A stretch of 64,000 nt of DNA from Asterias amurensis (Eukaryota > Echinodermata > Asteroidea > Forcipulatida > Asteriidae), in assembly GCF_032118995.1 (NCBI RefSeq), contig NC_092665.1, positions 6,691,501 through 6,755,500 on the forward strand, given 5' to 3'. Each line of letters opens with the position of its first letter. Positions within the stretch are counted from its first letter, which is position 1. Below the pieces are notes generated by a model. The model made no database searches. It was not told the origin of the DNA and worked only from the letters and a program-made list of their open reading frames with translations. The position numbers and the translations under genes are program-made. Below are positions 1 to 11,776 of the stretch, piece by piece.

Positions 1-975
1 CTAAATACGCCGATATACGTCTTTGGATTATGCTTTGAACCTATGTCGAAATTATTTGACGTGTTCCGGACGACCACTTTTGATGAAATTAAGTAGTGGC
101 AGCGTATTGGGAAATCGGTATACACTAATTGGGTTCGAAGGAGAATACAGTGACGCCAAGTGCAGTTATTATTTCAAACGTCGAGGTACCATGCAATACG
201 CTGCCGCGCGCTATGCAGTAGTTAGACTATTTGTAGATATCGTGTCTTTTTACACGAGGAGAAATCCTCACAATGTAGACAAGTTGAGGAATCTTTCTTG
301 GATTAAAAATGAGCGAAGTGATACGGACAGGAGCTCAATGTATAGGGTGTTGGTTTTATCTCAAACAATCACTGTGTTGCACCATCTCTTGTTGATATAG
401 AGGCATACGCGCCCCACCCTGTCTCTTCACTGTAATTTTTTAATCTCTGTCAAGTCGAATCCGAGATCCAAAGCCGTCTATATGGAGATCGTTACTATGG
501 GTTGTATTGTCTAACAATGTCTCGGTGAAGGATACCAGAGTCTCTGTGTTTACGCATGTGATTAAACGAGCTCATCCTTTTGGGGGCATAGGGAACGGCA
601 ATGGACAGTACCATTGTTGGGAGAAAGATTCTACCGGTCTGATTAAATTTCTTTCTCCTCAACACCCATATTTCCTCGTTTTCTCCTTTTAAAGTTGTTT
701 ATTATTGTCTGACAGTTGTTTGGGTGTCATTGGGGAGCATTTCAACACGATATTCAATATGTTAAAGATCAAACGAGCCAACGGCACCCTGCCGTAAGCT
801 AAGTAGGTACTCAAGTGTGTAGCGGTAGCCACTTTGTTGTGTGGAGCGATTATTTAGCTCAACACAAGGGAACACTTACGATCAATACGGCCAGGTACAT
901 AATTTAACACACACATGCTAGAGAAGCGCCTTCTATGTTTTTATCGTTTGTTTTATGTATTCTATTAAATTACAG
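1..975 (+). repeat. C1q upstream flank, shared with 62.7 kb
   Basis: This flank matches 62737-63816 closely, with scattered substitutions and a few indels. The matched block continues into the coding exon. The last ~40 bases before 976 are pyrimidine-rich and end in TTACAG, so they look like a 3' splice site. Open frames here (23-400, 507-692) change between the two copies and I do not regard them as genes. Confidence 0.75.
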
Positions 976-1773
976 ATGAAGATTACCATAGCAACAGTGA
1001 CCTTTCTTCTTTGTATTTTGCAAGTTCCGTTCATGGTGGCTAAAACAACAGTTTCACCTGACCCGGAGACGACGTGTAACTCCTGCTGCCAGGGCCCAGC
1101 CGGTATACCTGGAATTCCCGGGTCAAATGGGAACCATGGTCAAGGGCTTGTAGGGTCCCCTGGTGAGGTAGGTCAACCCGGGGCTAAAGGAGACATGGGG
1201 TCAGATGGATTAGTTGGTGAGCCAGGCGCTAAAGGGGATATTGGACTTACGGGAGAGCAAGGAGTCGGTCAACCAGGGAAACAAGGACCTCGAGGTCTGC
1301 CCGGGATGAATGGTTTGAAGGGGGAGAGAGGTGAACCTGGACCAGCTGGACAGACTGGTGAAGCAGGTGAATATAGTACGCGACGGTCCGCCTTCACTGC
1401 AGTGAGGAATACCACCTTCAGTCCTCCATCCATATGGGATCATCTGCCCTTTGAAGAGTTATTGTTTTCAGAGGAAGGGACTGATTTCAACTTGAATAAT
1501 GGCACGTTTACGTGTAACGTGCCTGGGGTATACGTATTTATGTTCTCAGTCAATGAACTATCAAGTGGGCGTTTACTATGGGTCAAGCTGATGAAGAACG
1601 GTAACGCCATTGTTGCAGGGGGTGTACACGATGCAGATCATCATCAAGTGAGCAGCAGTGCAGTGATTCCCCTGCACCGTGGAGATCAAGTTCACTTAGC
1701 TGTATACGGTCACGTACATAGTACCTCTAACCATCACACGTCTTTTACTGGATTCCTGTTGTACGAAATCTAA
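976..1773 (+). CDS. Secreted collagen-like C1q-domain protein
   Basis: A 265-residue protein is encoded in one exon. Residues 1-22 form a hydrophobic signal peptide. A short Cys-rich linker (CNSCC, about residues 34-38) comes next, where chains could be disulfide linked. Residues ~40-131 are Gly-X-Y collagen repeats and residues ~137-265 form a globular C1q domain ending in GFLLYEI. Proteins of this C1q/TNF-like class trimerise through the collagen stem and bind ligands through the C1q head; in echinoderms they are usually considered innate-recognition or extracellular-matrix proteins. I start at ATG 976 rather than ATG 955 because TTACAG directly before 976 looks like a splice acceptor, which makes this the second exon after a non-coding first exon. 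The frame is intact. A closely similar paralogue begins at 63817. Confidence 0.9.
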   Translation: MKITIATVTFLLCILQVPFMVAKTTVSPDPETTCNSCCQGPAGIPGIPGSNGNHGQGLVGSPGEVGQPGAKGDMGSDGLVGEPGAKGDIGLTGEQGVGQPGKQGPRGLPGMNGLKGERGEPGPAGQTGEAGEYSTRRSAFTAVRNTTFSPPSIWDHLPFEELLFSEEGTDFNLNNGTFTCNVPGVYVFMFSVNELSSGRLLWVKLMKNGNAIVAGGVHDADHHQVSSSAVIPLHRGDQVHLAVYGHVHSTSNHHTSFTGFLLYEI

Positions 1774-1939
1774 ATCAAACATAAAAACACACGGAAACGT
1801 TTTAATGTTTTAGACAACGATTTAAATAAACTAATATGCAACTATATAGTTTTTAAAAATGGGGTCAGTTTGCAAAGTGGTTCGGTCCGACGTCTTTTTC
1901 AGCGCTGTGCAGCAAACACTTTGAGCCGTCCTGCTTCAA

Positions 1940-2125
1940 ATAAAGCGCCTTGATTGATGTCACGAACAGCGCCCTCTCGGGTCGGGCCTACTTTTAAATT
2001 TGTTAAATTTTGAAACTAAATTTGTACCTTAGATAAATGTTTATTCATATTTTACTCATCAAAACACATATTTTAGTGACAAAAGCTTTATTTTGACAAA
2101 ATACCTATTCCAGGTGACTTTAAAC
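1940..2125 (-). mobile_element. Partial MITE-B (AGTCACCTGGAA family)
   Basis: The end part of the family seen whole at 52637-53218. It ends in the CCAGGTGACT terminus followed by TTTAA, and shares the GACAAAAGCTTTATTTTG and 'ACGAACAGCGCCCTCTCGGG' blocks. The other end is missing. Confidence 0.75.
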
Positions 2126-3109
2126 ACACTGGTATTTAGCAATAACGCTCTGAAACCAACAGTTTTGTGATCAAATTTTAGTCCTATTTGTATCCTTTTG
2201 CCCGAAAACATCACTTTACTTGTAATTCGTTTTTAACAAAAATGTATACACTGGCTTAAATCAAACGGAAGTAACTTAGCAACGCGATACACCCAAAGCT
2301 TGGACATTAAACCAAATAACTGCTGCTGGTGTGTTCTTTCCAGCCCCTGCATTTGAATCAAATCTTCAAATTGTCAACATCTGATTCATTTCACAATTAA
2401 ACAGTTATTACGTTAAAGGTCGTCAAAAACACAGTGTTAATGTTTGCATTAACGCTAGAATACAAAGCATTAGTATATAACTAGATACTTGTATTTCTAC
2501 AAAGCATGTTTTTGTTAATTTTAACTATAATCCATTTAGTGTACTAGACGTTAAGATATATTGCATAGTTTTAGAAATAGTCAGGTGTCACTTGAATGTT
2601 TTAAATACATTGAAGGAATGAACATTAAAGCCGATATCAATTGATTGTTTTGGTTTTTGTGTTTTGCGTATTTAATTGATATTGAACTAAAATTATTGGT
2701 AAATACAATTTGCAAGCTGAACTAATTTTCCTAACACTGTTTTACACATTTTTGTCAAAACCTACAACACCTCAGAAAATAAAATGTAACGGAAACTTTT
2801 TACCGTTTTACCTTCAAACAGTGCAAGTTTACCGTAAATCAGTGAACATTGATTTTGCGTCCTTCTACAAAAAGTACACAAACCCTAAAAACTTGTCAGT
2901 GGGAAGTGAACAGGGAATGGGTTTAAATAACGTAGGAATGGGTGGCCCAAGAATTTTGGCCGGGATTGTAGCCCCCGTTGTCGGAGGAACAAAACTCGGC
3001 TTATTTGACTGGCGACCGAACATGTTGTTTTATTTTTGATTCCAAAAAACTGCAAACAAACGAAATGACCTGGCCCCTCCTAGGTTTCCCAGGCTGGTAG
3101 GGGCCGCAG
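2126..3109. other. No gene seen, AT-rich
   Basis: AT-rich sequence with no recognisable domain. The open frame 2710-3039 has no supporting features. Confidence 0.5.
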
Positions 3110-3373
3110 TTAACGAAGACCCGGAGTGCTATTGATTTTTCCTCGGAGATTCTGATATCAAACGGTCTGAAGCAGATTGAACCAAAAGAGGGTACTTGGT
3201 GCGTGGTAGATTTTCCTCCTGAAGCTTCCGCTGGGGAACTTAACAAGGGTGCTTTCAGAAGAAACGACAAGAGGAGGAAACTATCTCCAAGGGACGAAAT
3301 CTCCTGCCACTACAATTGCCACGCGCAACTCTCCAGGACTAGACGCCCGGATGGGTTGCCGGTGTCTCAGTGA
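3110..3373 (+). CDS. Unassigned open frame, possible terminal exon
   Basis: An 87-codon frame without an ATG opens after GGCCGCAG, which is acceptor-like, and closes at TGA 3371-3373. It encodes a hydrophilic, basic stretch including the motifs EPKEGTWCVVDFPPEAS and RRNDKRRKLSPRDE. Codon texture looks more coding than the flanks. I do not recognise a family and see no partner exon. It may be a terminal exon of a gene whose other exons I missed, a gene relic, or chance. Confidence 0.22.
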   Translation, partial: LTKTRSAIDFSSEILISNGLKQIEPKEGTWCVVDFPPEASAGELNKGAFRRNDKRRKLSPRDEISCHYNCHAQLSRTRRPDGLPVSQ

Positions 3374-3529
3374 AATCAGTGCTGCCGGAGATTATTTCCC
3401 CTGTTTGGGAAACTAACATGGGCTGAGTGAGTGTGATTCAACAGAGGACGCTATCACAAGTAGTTTGTAACAAGTTTGCAGTACAAGGGGAGAGAATTTT
3501 GGGAGAACAGAATCTCCTGACACACCTGC

Positions 3530-4141
3530 CCAAAATGGGGACAGAATCTCAGGGAACAGATTTCCATGAAACACCGGCTCAAGGCGGAATCCTGCCTTAC
3601 GTGTTAAACAATCAAAATGACTTCAATCTCATCCAAAAGTTGTAAATAGTAAATACATTTTGTTCGCAATGTGTTCATTTAATTTGTTTTGCTCCATTGA
3701 ATATTCTTGTTTCCCAAAAGCATTTGTGCGGAAGTAGACTCTGAGAAAACAAAGGATACAATTGAAAATCACTTTAAAATTACCCTTTAAGGGCAAAGGC
3801 AGGACACATTAGGAAACTTTCAAGCACTAGTCACGTCTTTCCACTTAGTGTATCTCAACATATTCTTAAATTAACAAACCCGTGAACATTAATTTGAGCT
3901 CAATTGGTCGTCGAAGTTGCGAGAGAATAATGGGAAGACACCCCTTGTCGCACAAATTGTGTGCTTTCAGATGCCTTGAATTTGAGACCTCAACCATTCG
4001 AGAAAGTACTTCTTCTCAAAAACTAGTTTTCTTCAGAGAGAGCCGTTACTCACAATGTTTTATACTATTATGATCTCTCCATTGCTCATTACCAAGTAAG
4101 GTTTTTATGCTTACAATTATTTGTTGAATTTTGAAAGGTAT
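3530..4141 (+). repeat. Dispersed block with diverged MITE-A; partner at 59.3 kb
   Basis: The block begins with GGGGACAGAATCTC and GGCGGAATCCTGCC, and runs into a diverged MITE-A copy (from ~3790) recognisable by AATTGGTCGTCGAAGTTGCG and TGTTTTATACTAT. The same order recurs on the same strand at 59336-59969. Confidence 0.75.
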
Positions 4142-6558
4142 TAGAAAATGCTTCAAAACAACATAATTTAGCCATTAATTTATGGTTTGGTGTAACGTAC
4201 CCCAGAAAAGGTGTCTTCAAATCAAAATCCTCAGTTTGTTGAAAAAAAAAAGTTGTTAAAGCTTGACTTGAGTAGTATAGTAAAACGTTCGTGTAAAAAG
4301 CAATACACAGCTGGCCTTATGTTGCTTTATGTGCTTGCAAATTAGTCTGTTCTGACAAAATACATTAATATTGACAATGAATTTTCTTTTTATTTGACCT
4401 CGTTTGAGGTAACAATTTAATTTAAAATTTAATCAATGTCTGTTCAATGATAAAAAGCGAAACTACTGTTGGAGTTTCGAGCCAAGGGGGCAATGATGTG
4501 TTTTAGAAACATATAGGTGAATATTTTTGCTCGAATAAGATGAAAATGTTATGTTTATTTAAACAAAACTAACTTCGGTGTGCTAGTGTAGTCAACACAT
4601 TCACTTTGCTTCAATCGGGCACTTCGAGCCGGATGGTGGCGCATTACTTCTTCCTTTTAATTTGTTTAAGTTTACAGATTTTAGTGATTGGTAAATGTAT
4701 CATTCGATAAATATGTTTTTTTTGGATTGACAAAAAGTGATCAGACAGAAACAAAATCACACTACAATTGCACGCACGTTAATCTCCCCAGCTGATGGCT
4801 CTGTGGTGCCCGGAAGCTCAGTGGTGACCTTATCATCGTGAGACTTACACGGTCTATTGGAGGGAAATGGTTGATCACCCTGGGGAGCCCCATGTGATCT
4901 TGTGGTCACATTTGAAATAATATTTACACACTGGGGGGGGGGGGGGGGTCGAACACACACACTAAGCCCACAATAACATCCGAGTATTATAAATAACGCC
5001 CTATGTTGGTCTAACAATTGTGCAGCCTTAGTTTTAACCATGGCTTTAATCTCCTCTAATATTAGGAAAGGCGAGGGTCAAAGGTTTCCGATGATACCAT
5101 AATGTACGTAGGGATGTACCGAACGACAGAACTGCGAGGAATACAAATCAGCGATACTTTGCGCTATGTAGAGAAATAAAAGGGACACAAATTAAACAAA
5201 AGAACGTTTACTTAACAAAATCATGTTTTTTATAGCTTCATGACTAAAATTAAGTTATCTGAATATTGACCATGAAAATATAGATCCTGAAGAAGTAGAA
5301 CAAAAAAATTGTTACAAAAAAAGAATCTCTCCACAACGACCCCTTCCAAATGTAACCGTCCATTGCGCGCTAAAGCATTGCGCGAAATTTTACTCATTTT
5401 CACAGAGCGGGTAACTGGTCTCTGGCTACTACGGCGAACAAGTATATGGACAAGGCAAGGAAACACCAGGGCTACGTTAATATAAAGATCACAGATCAAA
5501 TGTCAAAGTAATTTGATTTTTGGGATTTGTTTTCATCAAACATTAAACTAAAATGTATCCAGTCAGTTTCTCATTTAGGCCTGGCGTTCTTTTCTTGTTT
5601 TGTATCTGTATGATTCAAAAGTGATATTACTGGAAAAAAAGTCGGTCTGATTTAAAGGGGGGGTACAGAATTGGTAAGAAAAAACCTCGTTAAAAATTCC
5701 TAAGATCACAGATTTACATAACACTTACACGGTTTAATGATGATGATAGTAGGAAACATCCCTTGAAATATTTCCGTCCAAAATTCCATATTTGATGAGA
5801 AAGAAAGAAAAGTAATTTAACGATCGGACTTTATCGCTCCGGTAGCGTTTTATTCATTTTTTTGAATCAATTTCGTAGATACTGCCCTCACACGACAAAT
5901 AAAAGCTATTTTTTCACTCAATTGGGCACACGTAAATAATTCGCGAACGGTCGGTTTCTATGGTTCGCAGCAATCGTCGTTCTGAATGATGATCGATCTC
6001 GCCGCTCCCATAACACTTTAAAAACTTTTTCGAGCGCGCCAAGTTAACCCACCGTTGCATACGAGGTTGTGTTGTGTACATACACGTAGTCTGGCTCCCA
6101 CACCCCAAATCTCTGACCTATGTTTACATTAAAAGAGGTCAAGGAATATGTGGTCAGCAACTAGACTAACTTAAACTCGTGCACCCCATCCAGTACACAC
6201 ACGCACGGCCCATTGAATACTTTTGGTGCACACTCCATCCACACTCGGCGCGCCGCCGCCGGGGGACTACCGATGCAATCAACCAATATTTGTCAGCAAC
6301 AATGGATGATCATACCAAAAACGGGCCGTCCGACACTCGCAGAGAGTGCAAAAAAAAAAAAGATCTAAAGCAAAATATAACAAGGACCATAAAAAGACGC
6401 TATCTCTGCTAAACACATCGACGAAGCTTCCAGTTTCCGTTATGCAGAGATGGCGTTGAACATCAGTAGAAATGAAAATGTCGTGTGCTAGTACTTAGTA
6501 GGTTGGCCACGTTTTTACTGGATAAATACGTCGTCGGCCAACAACATGCACCATCGAG
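4142..6558. other. No gene seen
   Basis: Intergenic-type sequence with a poly-G tract near 4931-4950. Positions ~5650-5800 contain a dispersed-repeat-like segment (GGGGGGGTACAGAATTGG, then GATGATAGTAGGAAACATCCC) whose second half weakly resembles 18165-18190. No coding signal convinces me here. Confidence 0.45.
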
Positions 6559-7712
6559 GAGAAGAAGCAGCACCTCCAGTTCCAGCCCTATGAAGTGAGT
6601 ATTTTGTATTTTAGAATCCAACAAACCCTTCACATCATCCACATCATATCGAGAAAAAAAGAAAAGATTCATTAAGAAAATCTTCACCGTCAAAACTCAC
6701 TAGCACTCTGAAATCCCTGTGAATTCATGATTTTATTTTTATTTCACCTTTTGGATCCCACCTTTTTATTTATTATAATGTTATAATTTAAGGGAACCTT
6801 GAAAAACAAAATCTAGACAATTAGACTGGCCTCTGTATCGAATGTGTTCAGTCACTCACTGACAATATTAATTAAAGCTTTCTTATTTATTTCCACATCT
6901 AGAGGCCTACCAATGGCTGTTTCAAGTTCAACACCTGTGGAGACAAAATCACTAGAGACTATCATGACAGTGACTCTATTTCCTCTGGATTGTAAGTTAA
7001 TTTTACTTCTATGTTTTTGCATTGCTAATAATAAACTTAATCTTTTCAAACCTCCTTGCAAGACACTGGACACTGGTAATTGTCAAATACCAGTCTTCTC
7101 ATTTGGTGTTTCTCAACATACAACAAACCTGTAAAAAGTTTAGCTCAATTTGTCGTCGAAATTGCAAGATAATAATGATGAAAAAAAAAAACCCTTGTCA
7201 GACAAAGTTGTGTGCATTCGGATGTCGGATGCTTGATTTCGAGACCTCTAAATCAAATTCTTAGGTTTCTAAATCAAATTCGTGGAAAATTACTACTTTC
7301 TGGAAAACTACGTCACTTTAGAGTACGTTTCATGACATTTTTGTGTTCTTATTTTTTTCAAATTTAGCATCAGTGTCAACTACAAGGTTGAGGGCCAGTT
7401 TATTTACCCCCAGGAATTTGAGGGTGATATAACCCTACAAGATGACGATTTGTGGAAGCCAGTGATGTCATGTAAAATAGGGTAAGTTTTTTGTCTTGTT
7501 TCTTAAACTAAAGTACCGGTATGCAATTACTTTTATTGTACATACGCAACTGGCATTATTCTATACACAGCTGACATTATTCCATGTATTTTTTAGAAAA
7601 AGCTGTGAAGGACTTCAAGTGGTTGCACATGCTGAACAAGTCCACGGAATAGCCGACGAGGATGAGGAAGAAGCTGCACAACTTGAAGATGAGGTTGCCT
7701 TCACATGGTCGG
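6559..7712 (+). CDS. Four-exon gene fragment, product not recognised
   Basis: Four open segments join in consistent phase: 6559-6594, 6903-6991, 7368-7481 and 7597-7712. Donors are gtgagt, gtaagt, gtaagt and a weaker gtctac. Acceptors after the first are ctag, tttag and tttttag. Each junction keeps the frame (phases 0, 2 and 2). The product reads from EKKQHLQFQPYE through NGCFKFNTCGDKITRDYHD and VEGQFIYPQEFEGDITLQ to VVAHAEQVHGIADEDEEEAA. The acidic run in the last segment is notable. I do not recognise the family. No ATG exon was found upstream, and the last segment runs into a MITE-A end without a clear continuation, so this is a partial gene or a relic. MITE-A sequence lies in the second intron and just after the last exon. 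Confidence 0.45.
7062..7340 (+). mobile_element. MITE-A, left part
   Basis: Starts ACACTGGACACTGGTAATTG and continues to CTACGTCACTTTAGAG. It lacks the right end and lies inside the second intron of the unrecognised gene. The matching right part is at 7737-7844. Confidence 0.8.
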
Positions 7713-7736
7713 GTCTACACTGGATCTTTTTAGATC

Positions 7737-7844
7737 TCACAATGTTTTATACTATGAACCTCTCCCCATTACTCGTTACCAAGTAAGGTGTTATGCTAAT
7801 AAATATTTTGAGTAACTACCAATAGTGTCCACTGCCTTTAAAGT
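7737..7844 (+). mobile_element. MITE-A, right part
   Basis: Runs from CTCACAATGTTTTATACTAT to the terminus CCAATAGTGTCCACTGCCT followed by TTAA. It is separated from the left part by about 400 bp that holds two exon-like segments. Confidence 0.8.
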
Positions 7845-7849
7845 GCAGT

Positions 7850-9820
7850 ATTGATTGAAAGTTGCTAAATGTACATACTGGATGTAAAGAAAGGCAATGC
7901 CCATGTGTATTTCTGCAACAAATACATTCCTCATCTGTTGGCATTGGTCAGCAATGTGTACAAGTACGTACACCACTCTAGATCTTGAGCAGGCCGAGGT
8001 TGGGCTGGCTGCTCTGGTTGCTCGTGCAAAATGTCGAAGATGAGACCTGGGCTTCTCTCTGCAGCTTGCAGCAGCAACTGCCGAAATCCTTCGATTGACA
8101 TATTTGCAATGCCCTCCTGCGTAATTAGAAATTGGCAATGTTTAATTATTTTGATTCCCTATCTTTATTATCAGACTAACCTTACATTGATGACAGTATA
8201 CTACAAAAAAATATGTTCTGGGTTTGTAGCTACTGAAATTGTGCAGGTTTATGAGCTGTATACATGCAGTTCGTGCTGTAGGGTTGTCACTACCTACAGC
8301 ATCCATCTATGTACACCTGTGTACATGAATCCCAGTATGTTGAATAAACACTTGGATGTGGGTGGTTTGCAAGTAAAAGGGGTCCAAGTAGTCTGCAAGT
8401 CTACAAAATCATAAGTTTCAATAGAAATATACAATGTACATGTGGGTTTGTTTTACCTTCAAAATAAACTTGTGCATTCCAACTATCTGCGCTAGTTGTG
8501 TACCCACATTTCTTGCTAGCAGTCATGGCTGATGTGTTTTAACATTGGTATTTAATTATTTATTTGACAGATTTGACAATTGAATTGATTGTAATCAAGT
8601 CCAACAAGAGCTTTGGATTTTGTTGTTCTTAGGTGTGAACATTATTTAATGTAACTCTACAGTTTGATTGTCGAGGGATTTATCAACCATGGTAGAGCCA
8701 GAACGAAAGTTATGATTGGGGGGGGGGGGTGAATCCCAGAATTCTAGTGGTAAATTTGTTCTATTTACATGTTTTTTTTTTTTTTATCATAGGCCTTTCT
8801 GTGTAGTAAATAATTGATGAGGAATTTAAAATGTCAATAAAAAGTTAGAATATTTTTGCCCAACTTATGTACCACTACTAGTGAATTAATTTTAAATTGA
8901 TGTTTACCCTTAATCTTTGCTGCCTCTGTTCACGAAGAACAGTCACAGCCTGGGCTTGTGGCAGAGGTTGCAGTGCCACAACCCTTCTGCCTCTAGTGCC
9001 CCTGGCTGCCCTTCCTCTCCCCCCTCTTGATGATGCCTCTCACCTTGTGCTGCCTTGTCCCCTTACTGTGCCTAAGCTTGTCCCCTTGCTCGTCTGCCTT
9101 GCCCACTTCTGCCCTCCCTTCCTCTGGTTGTAGTATGTAGGTTAAAGACATGATCTTTTTAATTTAATGATTAAAAAGAAAATAATTCAGTTCAGTCTGA
9201 AAGCTTACTGTCTGTTTATAAATAATTTCATAAAAGTATGTATCATCTACAGTATCATCAGAGAAATAGTTTTGCGTATAAATAGCTTGAGATGATGTGA
9301 AGGCTTACCAAGATGCGACTGCAACAATTACAATATGTTTACAAAGCTGGACCTCGAACATAAATTTTTCGATTTCTTTTTGGTTGAGAGGTTTATTGGA
9401 TCAGTGTAGAAAAGCAGAAGATTAAAATGAATAATGGTCACTTCAAACATGCACACACGCACGCACTTCACAAATAACGCGCACACATGAGCCCATCATG
9501 ACTAGTGATAGTACAACTTATTTTTGGCAAATTATTTTGTCTTCTGAAATCTGAGTTTTTTTCTAGCCAAACTACACTCTATAGGGCCATTGTATCCTTG
9601 GATTTTTCATATTCATGGTGCTTGAGTAAGCATGGATAGATGTGTACGAATTGCATCTCGTTCTTCCTAAAGTCGGAAACTTAGATTTCACATAAACACA
9701 ACACTGGGTTGGGGGAGAGGGCTATTTATGTCATCGATTCCTTACCTGACTTTGTCCTTCCAATTCAGGTGAGCACACTTCTTCATCGGCACGAACCACT
9801 TGTGAAGAATTCGAACTCAT
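7850..9820 (-). pseudogene. P2X7-intracellular-domain-like gene, decayed
   Basis: Exon 1 is 9746-9820 (starts MSSNSSQVVRADEE, donor gtaagg). Exon 2 is 8908-9123 (216 nt, phase 0). It holds a Gly/Arg-rich stretch (RGGRGRAARGTRGRR) followed by AQAVTVLREQRQQRL. Exon 3 starts at 8116 (acceptor ACGCAG) and encodes NMSIEGFRQLLLQAAERSPG, then a Pro/Gln spacer ending EWC. The order RG-rich, LREQR, then a short helix and a Cys zinc domain is that of invertebrate genes annotated as P2X purinoceptor 7-like. These carry only the intracellular zinc domain, with no channel. Damage is visible: an in-frame TGA in exon 2, and near 7970 a frame change with a TGA between EWC and MPTDEECICC. The rest of the zinc domain after HCLSLHPVCT is absent, and a MITE-A terminus lies directly beyond. 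Function is probably lost. Confidence 0.65.
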
Positions 9821-10396
9821 TTTAGTTTTGTACAATAATATACAATGTAAATACTACAACATTCATTCACAGGCGCGTGTACTGTGATGTGTAGCTGCGT
9901 TTGTTGCTAACTAAAAAAAAATTCTTCTGTAAACTAATGCTATATAATTACTATCCTCCATTCTTTATTCGAGGAAATTTATATTACAATGGAACTAACC
10001 CCCTGTTATGCACTTACTACTAGAAACACACATTCTACCTCTACTCAAGACTCATGGTTGAGAAAGCCGATATGGATTTATAAAAATAAGTGTGTAAATA
10101 CAAAAAATTACAAAAAAATAAATGAATCACGTGAGCCTACACGATAAGGATAAAACTGCCATTGCCACTGTCAAAAGACATTGTTGAGGCAATCTATAGG
10201 CTATGTACAGTATACCGAGTTAAAGAACCACTTGTCGTAACCCCCCTTTCAACCTTGATTTTGGCCCAAAGTTTTTTCCCTGTTTTTGTTGCTCGAAACA
10301 GAACAATTAGTCAAGAAAAAGAGACAGATTTTTTAGAATCGCAATAGTTTCCGTGTGGAGGGATGCGTCCGGGCTCGCCGGCTGCCGCATGGCCGC
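9821..10396. other. Upstream flank of P2X7-like relic; no gene seen
   Basis: Presumed promoter side of the minus-strand relic. I see no clear TATA box. The 10162-10347 open frame has no support. Confidence 0.4.
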
Positions 10397-10757
10397 TAGC
10401 CTTGATCAAGGCTGTTGACGTACTGTTCCCCGGCCCGGTTCGCGGCACACGCATGCAGTACATTCACAAATGTACATTACCATACATTGTACAGCGAGAA
10501 CAGTATAGCGTAGTCGTGAGAACGGTCGTGTCTTTGTATTTTCAACCTCATACACGTGGCTCAAACAACTACTTGGGAAGACCCATGTACCGTAAGTGTA
10601 CCGTATACTGATGGTACATGTACATAGTACGCATGTGTACGTACGCTGTACACACGTATATGCACTGGGTTATGTATGGGGGTGCGCTGGCGGAATTCAG
10701 TGATGGGGACTGGGATTTTGCAGATCGCGGCTGGCTGTAGCGCCTTGATCAAGGCTA
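10397..10757. mobile_element. 361-bp TIR element, 9-bp target duplication
   Basis: Begins TAGCCTTGATCAAGGCTG and ends GCCTTGATCAAGGCTA. It is flanked on both sides by CATGGCCGC (10388-10396 and 10758-10766). Each end is itself palindromic. A 9-bp duplication is the usual size for Mutator-like elements, so this is probably a non-autonomous MULE-type MITE. It is short and GC-richer than its surroundings, and contains many GTAC-rich runs. A longer relative is at 54686-56251. Confidence 0.85.
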
Positions 10758-11408
10758 CATGGCCGCCCGACGGCTGTGTGTAGTCGCGGGTCGCCCGGGT
10801 TGCTTTGCGCCCGTCATGTGTGATGATCCCAGTATATTTTGTTGTCGTTGTTTACGTTTTCACATAATCCATGTACTTTACCTTATAAAATACAATCTAA
10901 GTGAGGAGCTCATACATAGAGCTCATGAGTGATGGCAATTCTAGGTCCATAACTCCCTCCGACGAGAGGGTAGTTTTGGGCCAGTTACAGAAAATAAAGC
11001 AGCTATAGGTCTATTATATCATGGATCGGTACCTCTATGATTATTTGGTCAATCGTGGAGGAAGATTCTAAAATGGTAAGGTTTACTCCTTGCTCATATT
11101 GAGCTATAGGCCTGACTGACTGGTTGCTCCTTTTTTTTTTAATTTGTTTTTTTATTATCTAACTGTGAATGATTCCTCTTGTTTTATCTTATTAGACACG
11201 ACACAAATGTATGAAAATAAACTTCATAATTATCATGTTGTTATAAATTATCTAACAGGTAGCGCTCCATGTTCATCGACAGTACTTTTTCATTTACGTT
11301 ACAAGGATAATATTAATACAATTGTTTATGAGCCTGGCGTATTTTCCACGGTTGATGGAGTGTCGGCGCCATCAACTTGGCAGGTGAGTTGATACACTGT
11401 ATATTGTT
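10758..11408. other. No gene established
   Basis: An exon-like stretch (about 11262-11383, ending before gtgagt) encodes GVFSTVDGVSAPSTWQ. I considered it as an earlier exon of the transporter at 14 kb. It lacks the expected membrane segment, so I do not assign it. Confidence 0.3.
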
Positions 11409-11776
11409 AAAGGCACTGACACTGTGGTAACTACTCAGAATAATTATTAGCATATAAATATAAAACTCTGCTTTGTAAGAGGCTGTCAATAAGTATAACA
11501 AGTGAGAAGTACCCTCAGTCTGAAAAACGTAGCTTGTGAAAAAGAGGTAATATTACTCACTAAAATAATAAAAGACTTCTGCCCAGACATGACAGAAGCC
11601 TTTTTAATTGTTCCTATCTGAAAGCACTTTTTTGTACAACAAAGGGTTTTTTTCTCCATCATTTTCTTTCAACTTCAATGACCAATTGAGTAAAAAAATC
11701 CACAGGTTTATTCATGTTGGGATACACCAAGTGAGAATACTGGTCTTTGACAATACCAATGTTCCAGTGCCTACAC
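11409..11776 (-). mobile_element. MITE-A copy, diverged
   Basis: Starts after TTAA with AGGCACTGACACTGTGG, contains CAAGTGAGAATACTGGTCTT and ends CAATGTTCCAGTGCCT. Reverse orientation relative to the copy at 15985. Confidence 0.75.

Noticed and set aside
1210-1443. Minus-strand frame over the C1q gene
   Set aside because: Shadow of the collagen and C1q coding frame.
6852-7073. Minus-strand 73-codon frame with a plausible codon pattern
   Set aside because: It is antisense to the plus-strand exon 6903-6991, whose splice sites and phases fit neighbouring exons.
11144-11392. Possible earlier exon of the SLC16-like transporter
   Set aside because: No membrane segment or DGGWGW motif, and the phase relation to 14018 could not be supported.
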